A stretch of 64,000 nt of DNA from Cyrtodaria siliqua (lineage: Eukaryota; Mollusca; Bivalvia; Adapedonta; Hiatellidae). Below the pieces are notes generated by a model that was given only the letters and a program-made list of their open reading frames with translations, was not told the DNA's origin and searched no databases. Of the stretch, positions 12,735 to 24,480 are shown one piece after another. The stretch is from contig JAWPHD010001444.1 of NCBI GenBank assembly GCA_037043455.1, forward strand, positions 62,001-126,000, in the 5' to 3' direction. The position numbers were made by a program, and so were the translations under genes. Within the stretch, counting starts at the first letter, position 1; every line of letters starts with the position of its first letter.

Positions 12735-13500
12735 ATTTTCTTATCATGCACCTGTATATACACTGTTTTGAAGCAAAACTAGTAGGAAATAATGCACCTG
12801 CCACCGACATAGTAAATGAACCGATGCAAAATAAAATCACGTGGGACGAGTCCAAGATCCAATCGTTAAGAGACGTTCTCATGAATAACAATGAACAATT
12901 ATCAAATCGACGACATAGTCAATTCGTTCACAACGTACATGTATGATAGCGCATTCAGCTTATTTGGTAAAACGTATAATAAAGAAAATAAAACGAGCTT
13001 TTAAAACAGCAAGAAAGAAATGCATTTGTAAAAGAAAAGAATGACGCAAACAACCATGTCTTTATTTCAACGCGCTCTATTTATAAACGTGTAAAACGGA
13101 AAGCTAGAGACAAATATAAAACAAATGAAGACAAACGATTACAAGCTTTAGCAAAAAGCAACCTCGAACATTTTGGAAATCTTTAAAAATAAAATACAAA
13201 AAACAAATCAGCAGATGCAAAAAAAAAACAGAAAAAATCCCATATCCCAGATGTGTTCGATTAACTAAAAAAAATGTATGGAAACACAAACGAGTCGAAA
13301 CAACAACCTCTGAACATAGAAGGTACATTCGATCACGAATTAGACGCAGAGATAAAGAAAACGAACTACGAGCCGCGATTTTCCACCATAGAAAACAAAT
13401 ATGTAATCTGACCGAAGCGTACATGCTATACCATGACATAACAGTCAATGAAAATATTTGCAGTAAAAAAACTTTTCCATGTATGTTAAATGACAAGTCA
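12735..13500 (+). pseudogene. Decayed LINE, segment between endonuclease and reverse transcriptase
   Basis: Plus-strand frames read N-K-I-T-W-D-E-S-K-I-Q-S, then basic stretches ending L-A-K-S-N-L-E-H-F-W-K-S-L-K, typical of the linker between endonuclease and reverse transcriptase in LINEs. It is probably the continuation of the 10.8-kb fragment, split by the MITE at 12262-12707. No palm motif is visible. Confidence 0.5.
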
Positions 13501-13725
13501 GCGTTGGAAAATAGGTATTTAAGTATAGTAACTATTGTTTAAATCCCTTACAACAAGTATGTGTTCAGTACTTTGTGTTAGGAATGTGTAGATAATGATG
13601 AAAGATTAAAATTTACTTCTAGACCGCCACAAAATTAATATTTTATTTAATAGCAGTAGGCGTTCAACTATTAAGCCGAATCATAATGCCAACATGGATA
13701 TCCGTTACCTTGCATCTATACTTAC

Positions 13726-14249
13726 AACACTCCATTCGGACCTAACTGTCTAGCTATACCCGCTATTGTAGCTATCAGAAACGGTGTCCCAAACGCCCAT
13801 AGTAGCGGTTTCCAATCCCGCTTGCCGAAATTAAAATGTTTGCCAAAGTATATCAGCATGAATGCATTCACGGCCACAACGTTTACTATCAAATTCTGCG
13901 CAGATTTAAATTCCAATAAAGTGAATCCATAGAACTCACACAGTTCCTTTGGATACACGTGGTCTTTGGTGATCACGATATGCACGTGGTCTCCGAAATG
14001 ACACACATTGAACAGTCCGTCAGAGATTGCAAGATAGACCACAAACCGTTTGCCTTTGGTCCAAATGGTGAAAAAGGTTAAATAAGTTTGTGTTTTAAAC
14101 GACAACACGAGAGTAATGACGGCACATGTGAAACTGCTAAATATGCAAACTAATGCCGGTATATGTATGTAATAAAATGATCCGTTATCCAAACCGAAAA
14201 CTGGTAAATCGTAACCGCTTTCCGAAATGTTCCTGGTCATCGTTTCCAA
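13726..14249 (-). CDS. Seven-transmembrane receptor exon, TM1 to TM4 (partial gene)
   Basis: Reads on the minus strand from an ATG at 14249 for 174 codons to a clean donor (GTGTT|GTAAGT at 13725), phase 2; read-through would stop three bases later. The N-terminus has two N-glycosylation sequons (NIS, NGS), then four hydrophobic segments near residues 31-50, 68-90, 110-135 and 145-165. TM2 holds V-Y-L-A-I-S-D-G-L, TM3 begins after a cysteine (K-E-L-C-E-F), and TM4 ends with G-x-A-R-Q-L-G-P-N-G. The pattern recalls the cAMP-receptor-like/secretin-like superfamily (GPR157-type) more than rhodopsin receptors; no DRY motif is seen. Exons for TM5-TM7 should lie at lower coordinates but were not recognised, so the gene may be a fragment. 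Confidence 0.6.
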
Positions 14250-14794
14250 AAGGAATACTATGTATTTCTCTGTATAATATTTCTGTGTAAAACACTGACA
14301 CTCCTCCTAAAGCGTGTGTTGTTTGAAGTGTGTTAATAATAACGTTTAGTACCTAAAATAAATTAACACAAATCGTTATCGAGAGTTCATTTAATACCGA
14401 CATTAATTCTATTAGACATTAATTCTATTAATTGCAATTATTCTTTCATCCAATTAAGCCTCTACTCATATAATGCTCTAAATGAGAACTATTCGCGCCC
14501 TTTGGTTTCCTGCATTTAATAAAGAAAACAATCAATTCACTTTTTGTCTGAGCAAGAGATATCCATCATATTATACAATCCCGTAACATAGTTGATAAAA
14601 TCGCGCATGATTAGGTTTAAATAGCGAGTAACCGAAAATCCTTGAACTTCTGAATTGTTTAAATACTAATTTGAACAACTTACGATATTTACGATGTTTA
14701 TTGATAATTGATATCCTTAACGGAAGAGCATAAGTGTTCCCGAGCACAGGAGTTGTATTTATCTTAAATGACATAAATAAAAAGCACGGAGTCT

Positions 14795-15125
14795 AATATA
14801 CAGTTATAACCTAACACGGAGTCTGATATGTAGATAGCAAAACACAACAAGGAGTCAAACGTGTAGTAAGAGCAAAACACGTAGCCAAACGTATAGTTAC
14901 AGCAAACACGGAGCCAAACGTGTAGTAACAGCAAACACGGAGTCAAACGTGTAATTACAGCAAAACACGGAGTCAACCGTATAGTAACAGCAAAACACGG
15001 AGCCAAACGTGTAATTACAGCAAAACAAGGAGTCGAACGTGTAGAACGTGTAGTAACAGCAAAACACAGCAAGAAGTCAAACGTGTAGTAAAGCAAAACA
15101 CGGAGCAAAACGTTTAGTTACAGCT
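14795..15125. repeat. Minisatellite, ~30-bp unit
   Basis: About ten imperfect copies of a unit built on AACACGGAGTCAAACGTGTA and GTAACAGCAA. The long minus-strand ORF across it (14764-15108) merely reflects the period, a multiple of three, and is not a gene. Confidence 0.92.
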
Positions 15126-15319
15126 TAACAAAAGAGGTCATAACATAGATCTTTATTCAATAAAAAAAAAGTTGCTTGGTGAAATATATAGCATTTTTCA
15201 TCTGATATTTACCAAACTTGTTCAGAATGTGATATTTTGTGACAGCTTGGACAATGTTGAATATCAGCCATATCTGACTCACAACCCCTCAACCGCCCCG
15301 CCCCACACCCGCCCCCGCC

Positions 15320-15329
15320 CACCCCCTCA

Positions 15330-15366
<37 letters not shown>
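15320..15366. repeat. (CA)n microsatellite
   Basis: A near-perfect (CA)n tract of about 36 bp after a C-rich stretch. Confidence 0.95.
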
Positions 15367-15367
<1 letters not shown>

Positions 15368-15441
15368 TAGCCCGTCCCTCCGATTGATGAATATTTTATT
15401 TTATAACGTTATCTATGTCGTAGAAGAACGATAGGTCATAT

Positions 15442-15794
15442 TTAAAGGGAGTACATCAGGCTTTTCAAAGGTTTCTAGGGGTCCGACTTAAAATTGACAA
15501 ATAATGATATATTCTATTTTAAAGCGCCTAAACAAAATGAATGATCCTAAAAATGACCCCATAGTTACAAGGAAATTCATTCTGTACAGTAATATGTGCT
15601 ATCTTAGGTTACGCACCAGGGTTAATGTCAGCATTGTATGCCCGATTCCGTCCTAGCTATATGGTGTATTCGAAGTTTAAACCTTAACAATATGGTTCGA
15701 ATCATATTTTGATGGATATACGTGTTTTATCATGAATTGGAACATTTTTATAATTTAAGATATTTCTAGAAAAATCCTGATGTACTCCCTTTAA
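15442..15794. mobile_element. TTAA MITE, second TIR family, 353 bp
   Basis: Begins TTAA-AGGGAGTACATCAGG and ends CCTGATGTACTCCCT-TTAA: a perfect inverted pair. Together with 4191-4618 it defines a second MITE family. Confidence 0.8.
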
Positions 15795-16149
15795 AACACA
15801 ATCATGTCGGAAATGAAACTATTAATTCTGAACTCCTGCTTTATTAACACTCTAGCTCCTACACTTCTTTTTTTCCGATATTTACCAAACGTGTTCAAAA
15901 TGGAAATATCAACAAAATCTCGGATTAGTTTTAAAACTACCCACATGTGACACACACCCATCATCACACTCCACATGGCCCCTCCCGTCAATATTAGTTT
16001 CATGAAATTACCTCGGTAATTGAAGAAAGCGTGAACTTTATAGAAGGGTGTTCTGTGGAAAACTTGTGTTGCCTGCCGTTTGTTTATTTTACCAAGTACA
16101 ATCTAACTATAACATTTGAAGACACGGGGTGCAATCATTCATGAATTAT

Positions 16150-16960
16150 GGAGGAGTTTTGTTTTAAAGTGTTAAAGTTTAAGAAAAGATGCATAAATCT
16201 GCATTGGATAAATGACAAGGAAGAACTGTATAACGTTTCATGACCATAGGTCTATATTTTGCCAAGTTATGAGCTAGGTTATGTTTCAGGTTAAAGTTTT
16301 ATTAAAAAGGGGCATAACTCTGCCAAAATGAAAGTCAGAGTTATTGGACATATGTAACGACATTCCTTCTGTTAAGAAGAATATGTGGGTGAAGTTCTGT
16401 TTTGTGAACAAAAGTAGAATACTTTTCCAGTCATGGCCAGTTATGAGCTTGATTAGGTTGCAGGTAAACGTTTATGAAAAGGTTCATAACTCTGCTGAAA
16501 TGGAAGTCAGAGTTATTGGTCATGGATAACGATATTATGTGTGGTCAGATGAATAAGTGTGTGAAGTTTCATGAAAATAGGCAAAATACTTCTTAAGTTA
16601 TGGCCAGGTATGAGCCTGGTCAGGTTGCAGGTTAAAGTTTTATGATAGGGGCATATCGCTGTCAAAATGAAAGTCAGAGTTATTGGTCATGAGTTACATG
16701 AGTAACAATATTTTGTGTGGTAAGATGAATATTCATATGTGTGAAGTTTCATGAACACATATATGTGTATATAGGTATGAGCCTGGTTAGGTTGCAGGTT
16801 AAATTCTTATGAAAGGGAATAACTCAAAATGAAAGTCAGAGTTATAACGGCATTCCTTAGGTTCCTTAGGTTATGCTGAAAATATGTGTGAAGTTCCGTG
16901 AACATTTGTCAAATGCTTTTCAAGTCATGGCCAAGGTTAGGGTGCAGGTTAATAATAATA
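16150..16960. repeat. Tandem satellite, ~165-bp unit, about 5 copies
   Basis: The marker GAAAGTCAGAGTTATTGG recurs at 16329, 16502, 16669 and (shortened) 16831, with periods of 173, 167 and 162. Other shared parts: GGTTGCAGGTTAAAGTTTTAT and AAGTTATGGCCA. Units differ by 15-25 percent by eye. Confidence 0.88.
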
Positions 16961-17455
16961 TATTTTTTTTCTTTATTTAACAAAGGTTAAAACACATTAA
17001 GTTATGCATACAAAATACATACACTTATTTTCAATGTGGCCTTCGAACAATAATGCTATAAAAGTTATACATACATATAAAAACATTCATACTCATGCGC
17101 ACACAGGCAAACATCCATATACACAACAATAATACAAATCCGACAAACACTCATTTGTTAATACATTCATAATATTCTTAATTCAAAATCAAGATATCCA
17201 TAGTGTCTTATATGAAGGATGTTTAAGCAATTACATGCATACAGTGCCAGTTTCACTCAAGCCAAAAAAAGAAGAAAAATAACAAAAATAAATAAAATAA
17301 ATAAATAACTAACAACAACAACACAACCGCGACATAATTATATATTAATATCATCTATTTTATATCCTGTTTTTGGAAAAGAAATTGCTTTAAATTGTAT
17401 TTATACGAATTAAGGCTAATGATATTACGTATATGTAAAGAAATTGTATTCCATA

Positions 17456-17520
17456 CGCATAAAGTGTGACGGATGGACGATGGACGGACGACGGGACGGA
17501 CGACGGACGGACGACGGACA
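17456..17520. repeat. Short GGAC/GACG tandem repeat
   Basis: Repeated GGACGGACGAC-type units over about 65 bp, next to a diverged satellite. Confidence 0.9.
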
Positions 17521-17589
17521 AAGTGATCTCTAAGTGTCTGCCATGCGACGCAGACGCAACAAAAACAACCTTATCTTCCCCAAATTTCG

Positions 17590-18480
17590 TTAGAGTGTTT
17601 CCACCGATGAAAGATTGAACAATGAAAGCTTGAGCAAGTTCAATAACCAGCCAAATCCGAGCACAAACAGACGAGAGTTGTGGCCCTTGATCGAATGAAA
17701 CGTTAAATTGTTTGTCTTTAATAACACTCTAGGTCCATCATGTTTCATTCGAATTTTACCAAACTTGTTTAGTTCGATAAAAGTTGAAACTATTTGAAAA
17801 CCAGCCATATTATACACCCTATGGCTTACGCTATGGTATGCTGTCCATTGTACGGCGTCTGGCATCCGTCCGTCTCTCCAACGTCCGTTTACCTTTTGAT
17901 GGTAACGCTCTAGCATTTTCATTTTTCATTTGATTGTTACCTTACTTGCCCAGAGTCTTAAAAGTAGTAAAAGCTTGGACAAGTTTGAAAACCAGCCATA
18001 TGTGTCTCACATCATCACTATCACCCCTTCCTTTTCCACCCTCCGCATGTCCTTTTCATTATTTTATTTTATGAAGTTACAAGTCATAGAAAAAGGCGTG
18101 GACAAATTAAAAACTGGCAAGAAACAGTAGGGTTATTGCCCTTGAATTAGTTTAAACTGCTATACTGTGCGTTGATAAAACCTCAATCCCCCTTCAATTT
18201 ATCTGGTATTTACTAAACATCATAGTGTTTATATCAATGACAGCTTCAACACGTTTATAACCTAAGCCACAGTTGAGTAAACCCAGCAGAGTTTCAATCC
18301 TTGATTGAATGACTAGAGCTATGTTTGCTTTATTGACACTTTGGGTCCTTAGATTTAATACGATATTTACCTGACTGGTTCAGAAAGTAGATACATATTA
18401 ATGAAAGCTCGGAAATGTTTGAAAATCAGCCGTATCTGACACCCCCTCTCTCTCCCGGTCCGCCATTTATTTTAGGGCAT
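17590..18480. repeat. Diverged satellite with ACCAGCCATAT motif
   Basis: Units carry TTTACCAAACTTGTT, an AAAGCTTGGACAAGTTTGAA core and ACCAGCCATAT, with loose spacing of 170-440 bp. The same motif occurs at 15160-15300 and 15880-15990, and in inverse at 54580-55190. No coding frame persists. Confidence 0.7.
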
Positions 18481-19202
18481 TGAAGGTTTGATTTTTACTC
18501 AATTTCTACCAAAACTGAACTATAACTAGTATTTTATTGTTCCAGCTTTATTGTGAATTAGATGAGGTAACGAGTAAGCACGCGCTTTTAAAACAAAGGT
18601 AAGCAAAGCCTGTATGGTGAATTTGTAAATATACTCAGTGCATTTGAACAAGCAAAATGTATTTTAACTCAAAGAAATAGTGCAAATCTTAAGCAACTTT
18701 TAATCGCCATGTGTTTACATTTTTTACTTAGAAATTAATTGAATTGAAATGGGTTTTAAGGTGCACCAACACATGAAAGGTTATATGGCACCTAACAGGA
18801 ATGAACATGCCAGGCTCACCTTCCATTTACACCGAGATAAAATATGGAGAATGGGCCTAGAGCCATCTCACCTGGAGAACTGCAGAGTTGCTGCAAATTA
18901 TATTGTAGACACTCCATTTACGCTGGAGCTTTTATTGTTTTTCTGCCACTGCTCTAGTGATTTGAGCGAGATGGCACCTGAAACAATGCAGGGGTCATGA
19001 TGATGACCTTTAATGAGCATTTGGGATGGGTGGGGATGGGGGTCTACCCCTCTGCCTACCCCTCTAACGGGATCTGCAGTGGCCCTATTTTTTCCAGGGA
19101 ACCACAAGGGGCTTTTGACAAAGACTTTGATACTAACATAAAATACAATATTGATTTGAACAAAAATAACAGCCTAATAAAAATAATCGAAATAAACATG
19201 TA

Positions 19203-19425
19203 CTGAGTGTATACTAGTATGTTGTGTTATGTTATTCACGATGTAATAACGTAATGCATGGTCCATGCATCACACATATAGTTAACTAGTATGTTGTGTT
19301 TATGTTATGCACGATGTAGTAACGTAATGCATGGTCCATGCAGCACACATATTGAGTGTATACTGGTGTGTTATGTTTATGTTATTCACGATGTATGGTC
19401 CATGCAGCACACATATTGAGTGGTG
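19203..19425. repeat. Tandem repeat, ~60-90-bp unit, 3 copies
   Basis: GTATGTTGTGTTTATGTTAT, CACGATGTA and GCATGGTCCATGCA-CACACAT recur three times. Each unit contains the palindrome TGCATGGTCCATGCA; the third is shortened. Confidence 0.9.
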
Positions 19426-19689
19426 AACGCGACACCAGTGTAACTACATGTAAGGAAAAACAAGTAAGAATTGTTTCTATGAGCACACAATTTACATTTC
19501 AAACTATTCAATAATTCAAAATATAGTATACAGTTCTAATTTATTAACATGAACTGTAGGTCTCCTTTTGCCATCAAATGTTTCTGATATTTGAAGTTAG
19601 AGTACCGCAAACGGTACATAATACGCCAATCAAAAGTCGAGTTCTTACGTAAAATCAGAAGGTAAGTAACTTAGAAACAGTATTTTAAG

Positions 19690-20400
19690 AATTTGGTCAA
19701 TGTGACCTTAATGTTTGACCTACTGACCCTATTCTCGATAAGGTTCTCCCAGTTACCATGGATAATATGCGTATGACGTTTCATGAGCGCGAGTATTATA
19801 CTTTCTGAGCTATAAGTAGGAATACGCATCTGGATACGATGTCATGGCGAATACATATTTGGCATACTGACCCAAAAAGCGCGATTATGGTCCTTTCCTT
19901 CACCAATGAAAATAACTGTGTTTCATATGTCCAGAGTTTTATAAGTCATCGGGAGACAAGATTATGTCCATATGGTGACATGACGACCTTGAACGTTTAC
20001 ATACTGACCCCAAAATCAAAAAAGTTTTTCCTGTTATAAAAGGCAACGTACTACCTATGAAGTTTCATGAGGTGGGTGTTATGCTTTTGAAGAAATTCCG
20101 CAGAATGCGCATGCCTGCATGAGGGAATGGTTACCTTGACCTTTAACCTACTGACCTAAAGTGTCCTTCTCTCGCCAACGGAGTTGTACCTTTATGAAGT
20201 TGTATAAGGGTGGGAGTTATACTTTCAGAGTTATCACGCGGAATGCTTAAGTGAATATTTTGTCATGGAGATCTAGAACTTTGACATAATGACCCCAAAA
20301 GCAAATGGGTTTCTATGCTCACCAAGGGCAATGTACCTAAAAATTTGCATGAGGATGGCTGTTATGCGTTCGAATGTATTACGCGGAAGGTATGTTTTGT
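19690..20400. repeat. Diverged satellite with TGACC(C)-type motifs, ~165-180-bp unit
   Basis: About four units share TACTGACCC-AAA, CACCAA-GGCAA, GAAGTTTCATGAGG-GGG, GTTAT-CTTT and ATTACGCGGAA-type blocks. The dispersed family is of a kind common in molluscs. ORFs across it are not conserved between units. Confidence 0.75.
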
Positions 20401-20499
20401 AAATAAATGGTATGAAACACATTGAAACTGAAAACAAAGACTAACGCGGTCTTCGTTTTCTATGTATTGCCCACAGACGTAAAATGAAACGTACGATTC

Positions 20500-20612
20500 T
20501 TTATTTATTAGTGAAATGACATGAAATGACATGAAATGACATACGATTCTTTACATATTAGTGAACTGAAATGTAATAACATACGATTCTTAACATATTT
20601 GTGAAATCAAAT
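20500..20612. repeat. Tandem array of ~45-bp units, left part
   Basis: GTGAA-TGAAATGTAAT followed by ACATACGATTCTTTACATAT recurs. The array continues at 21650 after transposon insertions. Confidence 0.75.
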
Positions 20613-20613
20613 G

Positions 20614-20750
20614 TAATGAAGATATTCTGTTAATATTGTTTGAACTGTCCCATTACTACAGCCGACAGTTTCCGTTATATCACGAACAGTAAGACGCCTG
20701 TCTGCATCGACGACGTCTTTCACGGATTCAATCAGCGTCAAATCTACCAA
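20614..20750 (-). pseudogene. Mariner-like transposase fragment (helix-turn-helix)
   Basis: On the minus strand this reads V-D-A-D-R-R-L-T-V-R-D-I-T-E-T-V-G, then N-G-T-V-Q-T-I-L, the DNA-binding N-terminal motif of mariner transposases. Only about 45 codons remain. It abuts a retroelement copy at about 20757 and a tandem array at lower coordinates. Confidence 0.7.
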
Positions 20751-20756
20751 CATCTG

Positions 20757-21328
20757 CTTGGTGGTGGACCCTTTTACAGTTCGCCACTATGCTTTCCTCT
20801 TTAATTGTACGATGACCGGACAGGCTGTGGACCCTATGATGACGCCTACCTAAAGCCCATTGGGACGGTGGCGTTTGAGGTTTGTCCATGATCTTTCTTG
20901 TCGTGCCCTTAATGGTTTATTCTCTTACTGCTCTGGCTTCTGCAATGTCATTGAGTACCTTCATTGTGGCTTTCTAGGCTATTGTTTTTTTTGTATTATA
21001 TTTACACGAGCATATTTGTGTTTTACTTATATTGCCTATTGATGCTGCCTTGTTGGTTAGAGATTAGACACTGTCCTGTTTCAATGGGTTGACGTAGGGT
21101 AAGTTTGGTGCACCCTAGAACCGGTTTAAACCCCCAGTGGCCTACTTTGCCACTGACCGTTCCAAGGCGGTAGCCCTATTGTCAACCCTTTTTGTGTTTG
21201 TGATGTCGTTTGCATTTATTATTGCTTTTGTCTTCTTGTTTATCTGTTTGCGTGTTTGTTTTTGTGTTTTGTGGCTTACTGTCCTCCTTGAATGCTACTT
21301 TCCCTGTCCGATCTTTTTATATTTCTTT
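20757..21328 (+). mobile_element. Dominant retroelement, 5'-truncated copy (plus)
   Basis: Starts inside the ORF's last codons (V-V-D-P-F-T-V-R-H-Y-type) and runs to the family 3' end (TGTCCGATCTTTTTATATTT). It splits a tandem array whose parts lie at 20500-20610 and 21650-22050. Confidence 0.75.
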
Positions 21329-21649
21329 TCCTACCACGCCCTCGATCATCTTCTAGCGTTTATCTACCCTCCTTAAAACGTGTGCCATGTGTAAACAAGT
21401 GCACGACAAATAGCACACGTAATTTTATAAATTTTCTCGCCATATTTCATTAAACAAATCTTTATAAAATTATTTAAAATTTAAAATTCAAAGTCAATTT
21501 TGGACTGCTCCGTACAGCTGTCAATGGGTTACTATGCCAACGTACTCAAGAAAGATGTATATATTCACAATAAACTAAAAACTGTTATACACCACATTGA
21601 AGAATAATTGTGTTATGGCAAAAGTCTACGTAATTTTTGATCATCCCTC

Positions 21650-22050
21650 GTACTAGTGAAATGATATGTAATGACTTGATATTGTTAATATTACAGCGAA
21701 ATGATATGTGCTGACCTGCAGTTCTTTATAACCAGTGAAATGAAAGGTGCTGACATGCTGGTATATACATATTAGTGAAGTGATAAGTGCTGACATTCGA
21801 TTCTTTACACATTAGTAAAATGAAAGGTGAAGACTTGACATTATTAATATTACTGTAGTATAAAGTTTGCAGACTTGGTATTATTAATATTACAGTTAAA
21901 TGAAATTCGATTATTTAGATATAAGTGAAATGAAGGGTGCTGCCATGCCTTTCTTTATATAATGGAAAAATGAAAGGTGCAGATTTGATATTGTTAATAA
22001 ACGTGCTGACATGCTGTTATATATAAATATATATTATTGTTTATGATATG
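21650..22050. repeat. Tandem array of ~45-50-bp units, right part
   Basis: About eight diverged units built from GTGAAATGAAAGGTGCTGACAT and either a TTCTTTATA or a TTGTTAATATTA segment. They match 20500-20612, so the arrays were once continuous. Confidence 0.75.
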
Positions 22051-22140
22051 TTTGTAATGATAATATAACCTTTCAAACTTCATATTTCGAAGTCAAATCT
22101 TTTTTTACTATTCACACATTGTTCTTAACATCTATTTCAG

Positions 22141-22240
22141 AATCAACAATGTCATGCTGAACAACAGCCAGTTTGGGGAGCTGTTCCGGTATCCTCCACA
22201 GCCACCTTTAGTCACATTTGACACATGTTCATTCTTTTAA
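22141..22240 (+). CDS. Candidate terminal exon of an unknown gene
   Basis: A long pyrimidine tract ending ATCTATTTCAG precedes an open frame of 32 codons (phase 1) ending in TAA at 22238. It has non-random composition: LFRYPPQPPLVTF is typical of protein rather than intron. An ATTAAA lies about ten bases downstream. No family was recognised and no partner exon was found upstream, where tandem repeats and transposons dominate. Confidence 0.3.
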
Positions 22241-22525
22241 CAGTATACCATTAAATTATTAAAATAACCCAACATCCAACTTACTGGCATATGCTATCGT
22301 GTTGTTTATTTTAACTTGACCGGCTCGTGTTGTTTGGGATATGTGTGTTTTGGTGAATAGTTCAATCATAATACACATTTAGTGTCTTTTCTCAGACGCA
22401 CTATTAATGATGCCTCATCAATGTAATTCTACGACGAAGTCGTGCCACTTATTTCGTGTATTACTCACCATTAGCTTTACTGTACAGTGTCAAAATAATG
22501 TCTTCTCATTACTAATCACTCACGA

Positions 22526-22560
22526 TGGCGCGGATGACAGCGTTAACGAGGTCTTGATCT
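22526..22560 (-). CDS. Candidate micro-exon on the minus strand
   Basis: Read on the minus strand, a strong acceptor (CTCTTTCCTTTCAG) is followed by 35 bases and then GTGAGTGATTAG. The segment reads QDLVNAVIRAI in one frame and either splices at GTGAGT or continues V-S-D-stop. The local GC content is higher than in the surroundings. With no partner exon identified, this is only a lead. Confidence 0.2.
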
Positions 22561-23529
22561 GAAAGGAAAGAGGAGATGCCGGGGAAAACCCACGTTACCG
22601 TGTGGGCGACCACCATTGACGTTGTAAACAAAATATCAAATGTATACAAGAAACGAGAAGGCCAAGGACCTCAAGTCGAGCCGCCCGAAATGTGTGACTG
22701 AAGTATAAGCGGAATCCAAAATAATTCTTGAAGTAAATCGACCCATTAGATACATATGATGGTGTGTGGTCAGTTGTAATAGTTGTACCCATTTAATGTA
22801 TATCTGAAATATAAAACATACGTATTTATTAGTTTGAAAGATAATGTAAAGTAACAAGGGCTGCCATAGATAAGCAAAGTTAGACTGTTAAGTTGATTAA
22901 TAAGACCGATATATTTTAAGATAGAAGAATAGGCAATAATCAAAGAAAGAAATCAAAGAAGGTATAAAAGGTCGTATAGGAAATGTAGCTTTCACAGAAC
23001 ATAGTCAACGAAAATCACGCATTAAAACAAACAGTGTTAATAAGAAGGCATGTGATATCACAAACAAAGCTTTGAATAATGCTTTGAATTATGCAAGCAG
23101 TGTTATACGAAGGATCTGTACGAATGAATCGTCGATCAACTTAAGCGAAGAAATGGACAAAGAGGTTAGACATAGAGTGCTATTTGAAATCAGATTGTTT
23201 GAAAACGATATGTAAATCAGCGACTGACGTATACTACTCAAAGTTTGCTAAACACCAAGCTTTCAATTTCTACGGTGGCTGGTTTTACAAATAGCATAAA
23301 ACTGAAAATGTAACTGTATTTTACCAAAGAATTAATGCGAAATGCATGTATTATCGTCAGAAAATGATTAAAAAACTATTGTGTTAAGTACTTTTGCATG
23401 TCACCCTACCAAATACAGTTTTGCGCGGTATTTTGGGTGAAATTGTGAAGTTAAAAAGAGTGGTCAATCAGCTGTTGAAATGAAATTGTTTGAGTTAGTA
23501 TCGATGTGTGACCTATTAGCATCAATTAC

Positions 23530-24480
23530 TGATTGGCAATGCCTCCCCATTCTTCCGAGTACGGTCCTGATGGTCCATTGGGCCATATTTTCTCATTCTT
23601 TCCCAAGCTCTTGTAAGCTGCATGGTTGAACTAAACGAGCAGATAAGGCAATCTGCATATGGTTGCAATCATTTTCTATGGAATTTATGTCGGGTGGGGG
23701 TGGGGGATTGGGGTGGGATAGAGCGATCAGGCCACTCCATACGTTCGATACTTTTTCATCCAGTTATTGATGTAGGATGCGTTGTCATCCATCAGAATGA
23801 ACTCATCCCCGATTGTACCGGAGCTTACAAGAGCAGAGACTATTTCGTCTCTGTAATTTCTGTAATAATGACCAGTCATGGAGCCATTGTATACATAGTA
23901 TGTACAGTTCTGTTTAGCCGTCTCAACTGATCCCGCCACAGACCATAATGGACCCATCCAATTCCTATCGTGGTCTGCAATTCTTGCTGCATGGAATCTC
24001 TCTCCGGCCGTCTCCAGACCCTGGCTCGCCGATACGTAAAGCCAAACAAAATTTGGACTCATCTGTCAATAAAATATTTCGCCAGTCGGCATGTCTCCAA
24101 CGAACATGCTCCACTGCCTATTCAAGGCACATGTTCAGACGCCGCGGAGTAACAGAGATGCGTATACATGCTCTCTTCGATCGCAGACCACATTCGTGAA
24201 GCCTTGTTCTAATGGTCTGTATTGAAACACGAACTCTGGTGCATTACGCAGGTCAGAACGCAGTATGGTGGCAGTGGCAAAACATTGTCGAATTGCTTGA
24301 ATGATCAAATTCCTATATTCAACAGCACCAGTTGCTCTCTATCGCACTCCTCCATGACGCATTATATGTGTACCATATTCCTGGTACCGTGCCTAAGCTC
24401 TAGAAATGATGGTATGGTGCACATCAACCATTCCAACCGCTCTCCACAATTCTACTCCAATAAGATGTCAAAAAGATAAA
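23530..24480 (-). pseudogene. Tc1-like transposase pseudogene
   Basis: Reading down the minus strand: T-I-R-T-R-L-H-E-C-G-L-R, then L-T-D-E-S-K-F (first catalytic Asp region), H-D-R-N-W-M-G-P-L-W-S-V, Y-R-D-E-I-V, F-I-L-M-D-D-N-A (second Asp), then W-P-D-R-S-I and I-N-S-I-E-N-D (third acidic region). This is the order of Tc1/mariner DD34E transposases. Frames change several times and the stop-free run is only 111 codons, so it is inactive. Confidence 0.85.

Noticed and set aside
13104..13496. 130-codon minus-strand ORF, hydrophobic
   Set aside because: It is antisense to the basic linker region of a decayed LINE; complement of lysine/arginine-rich codons reads as Phe/Leu.
14764..15108. 114-codon minus-strand ORF with repeated P-C-F-A-V-I-T-R-L
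   Set aside because: It is the translation of the ~30-bp minisatellite; no start context, signal or family.
18749..19000. 83-codon ORF starting M-G-F-K-V-H-Q-H-M-K
   Set aside because: Protein-like composition at first sight, but an oppositely oriented ORF overlaps it and no splice partner or family could be seen; left uncalled.
21137..21376. Plus-strand ORF A-Y-F-A-T-D-R-S-K-A-V-A-L-L, repeated at 39368, 55519 and minus 60829
   Set aside because: It comes from the 3' non-coding region of the dominant retroelement; frames and ends differ between copies, so it is not a conserved protein.
23622..23930. Plus-strand ORF of 102 codons
   Set aside because: Antisense to the Tc1-like transposase remnant.
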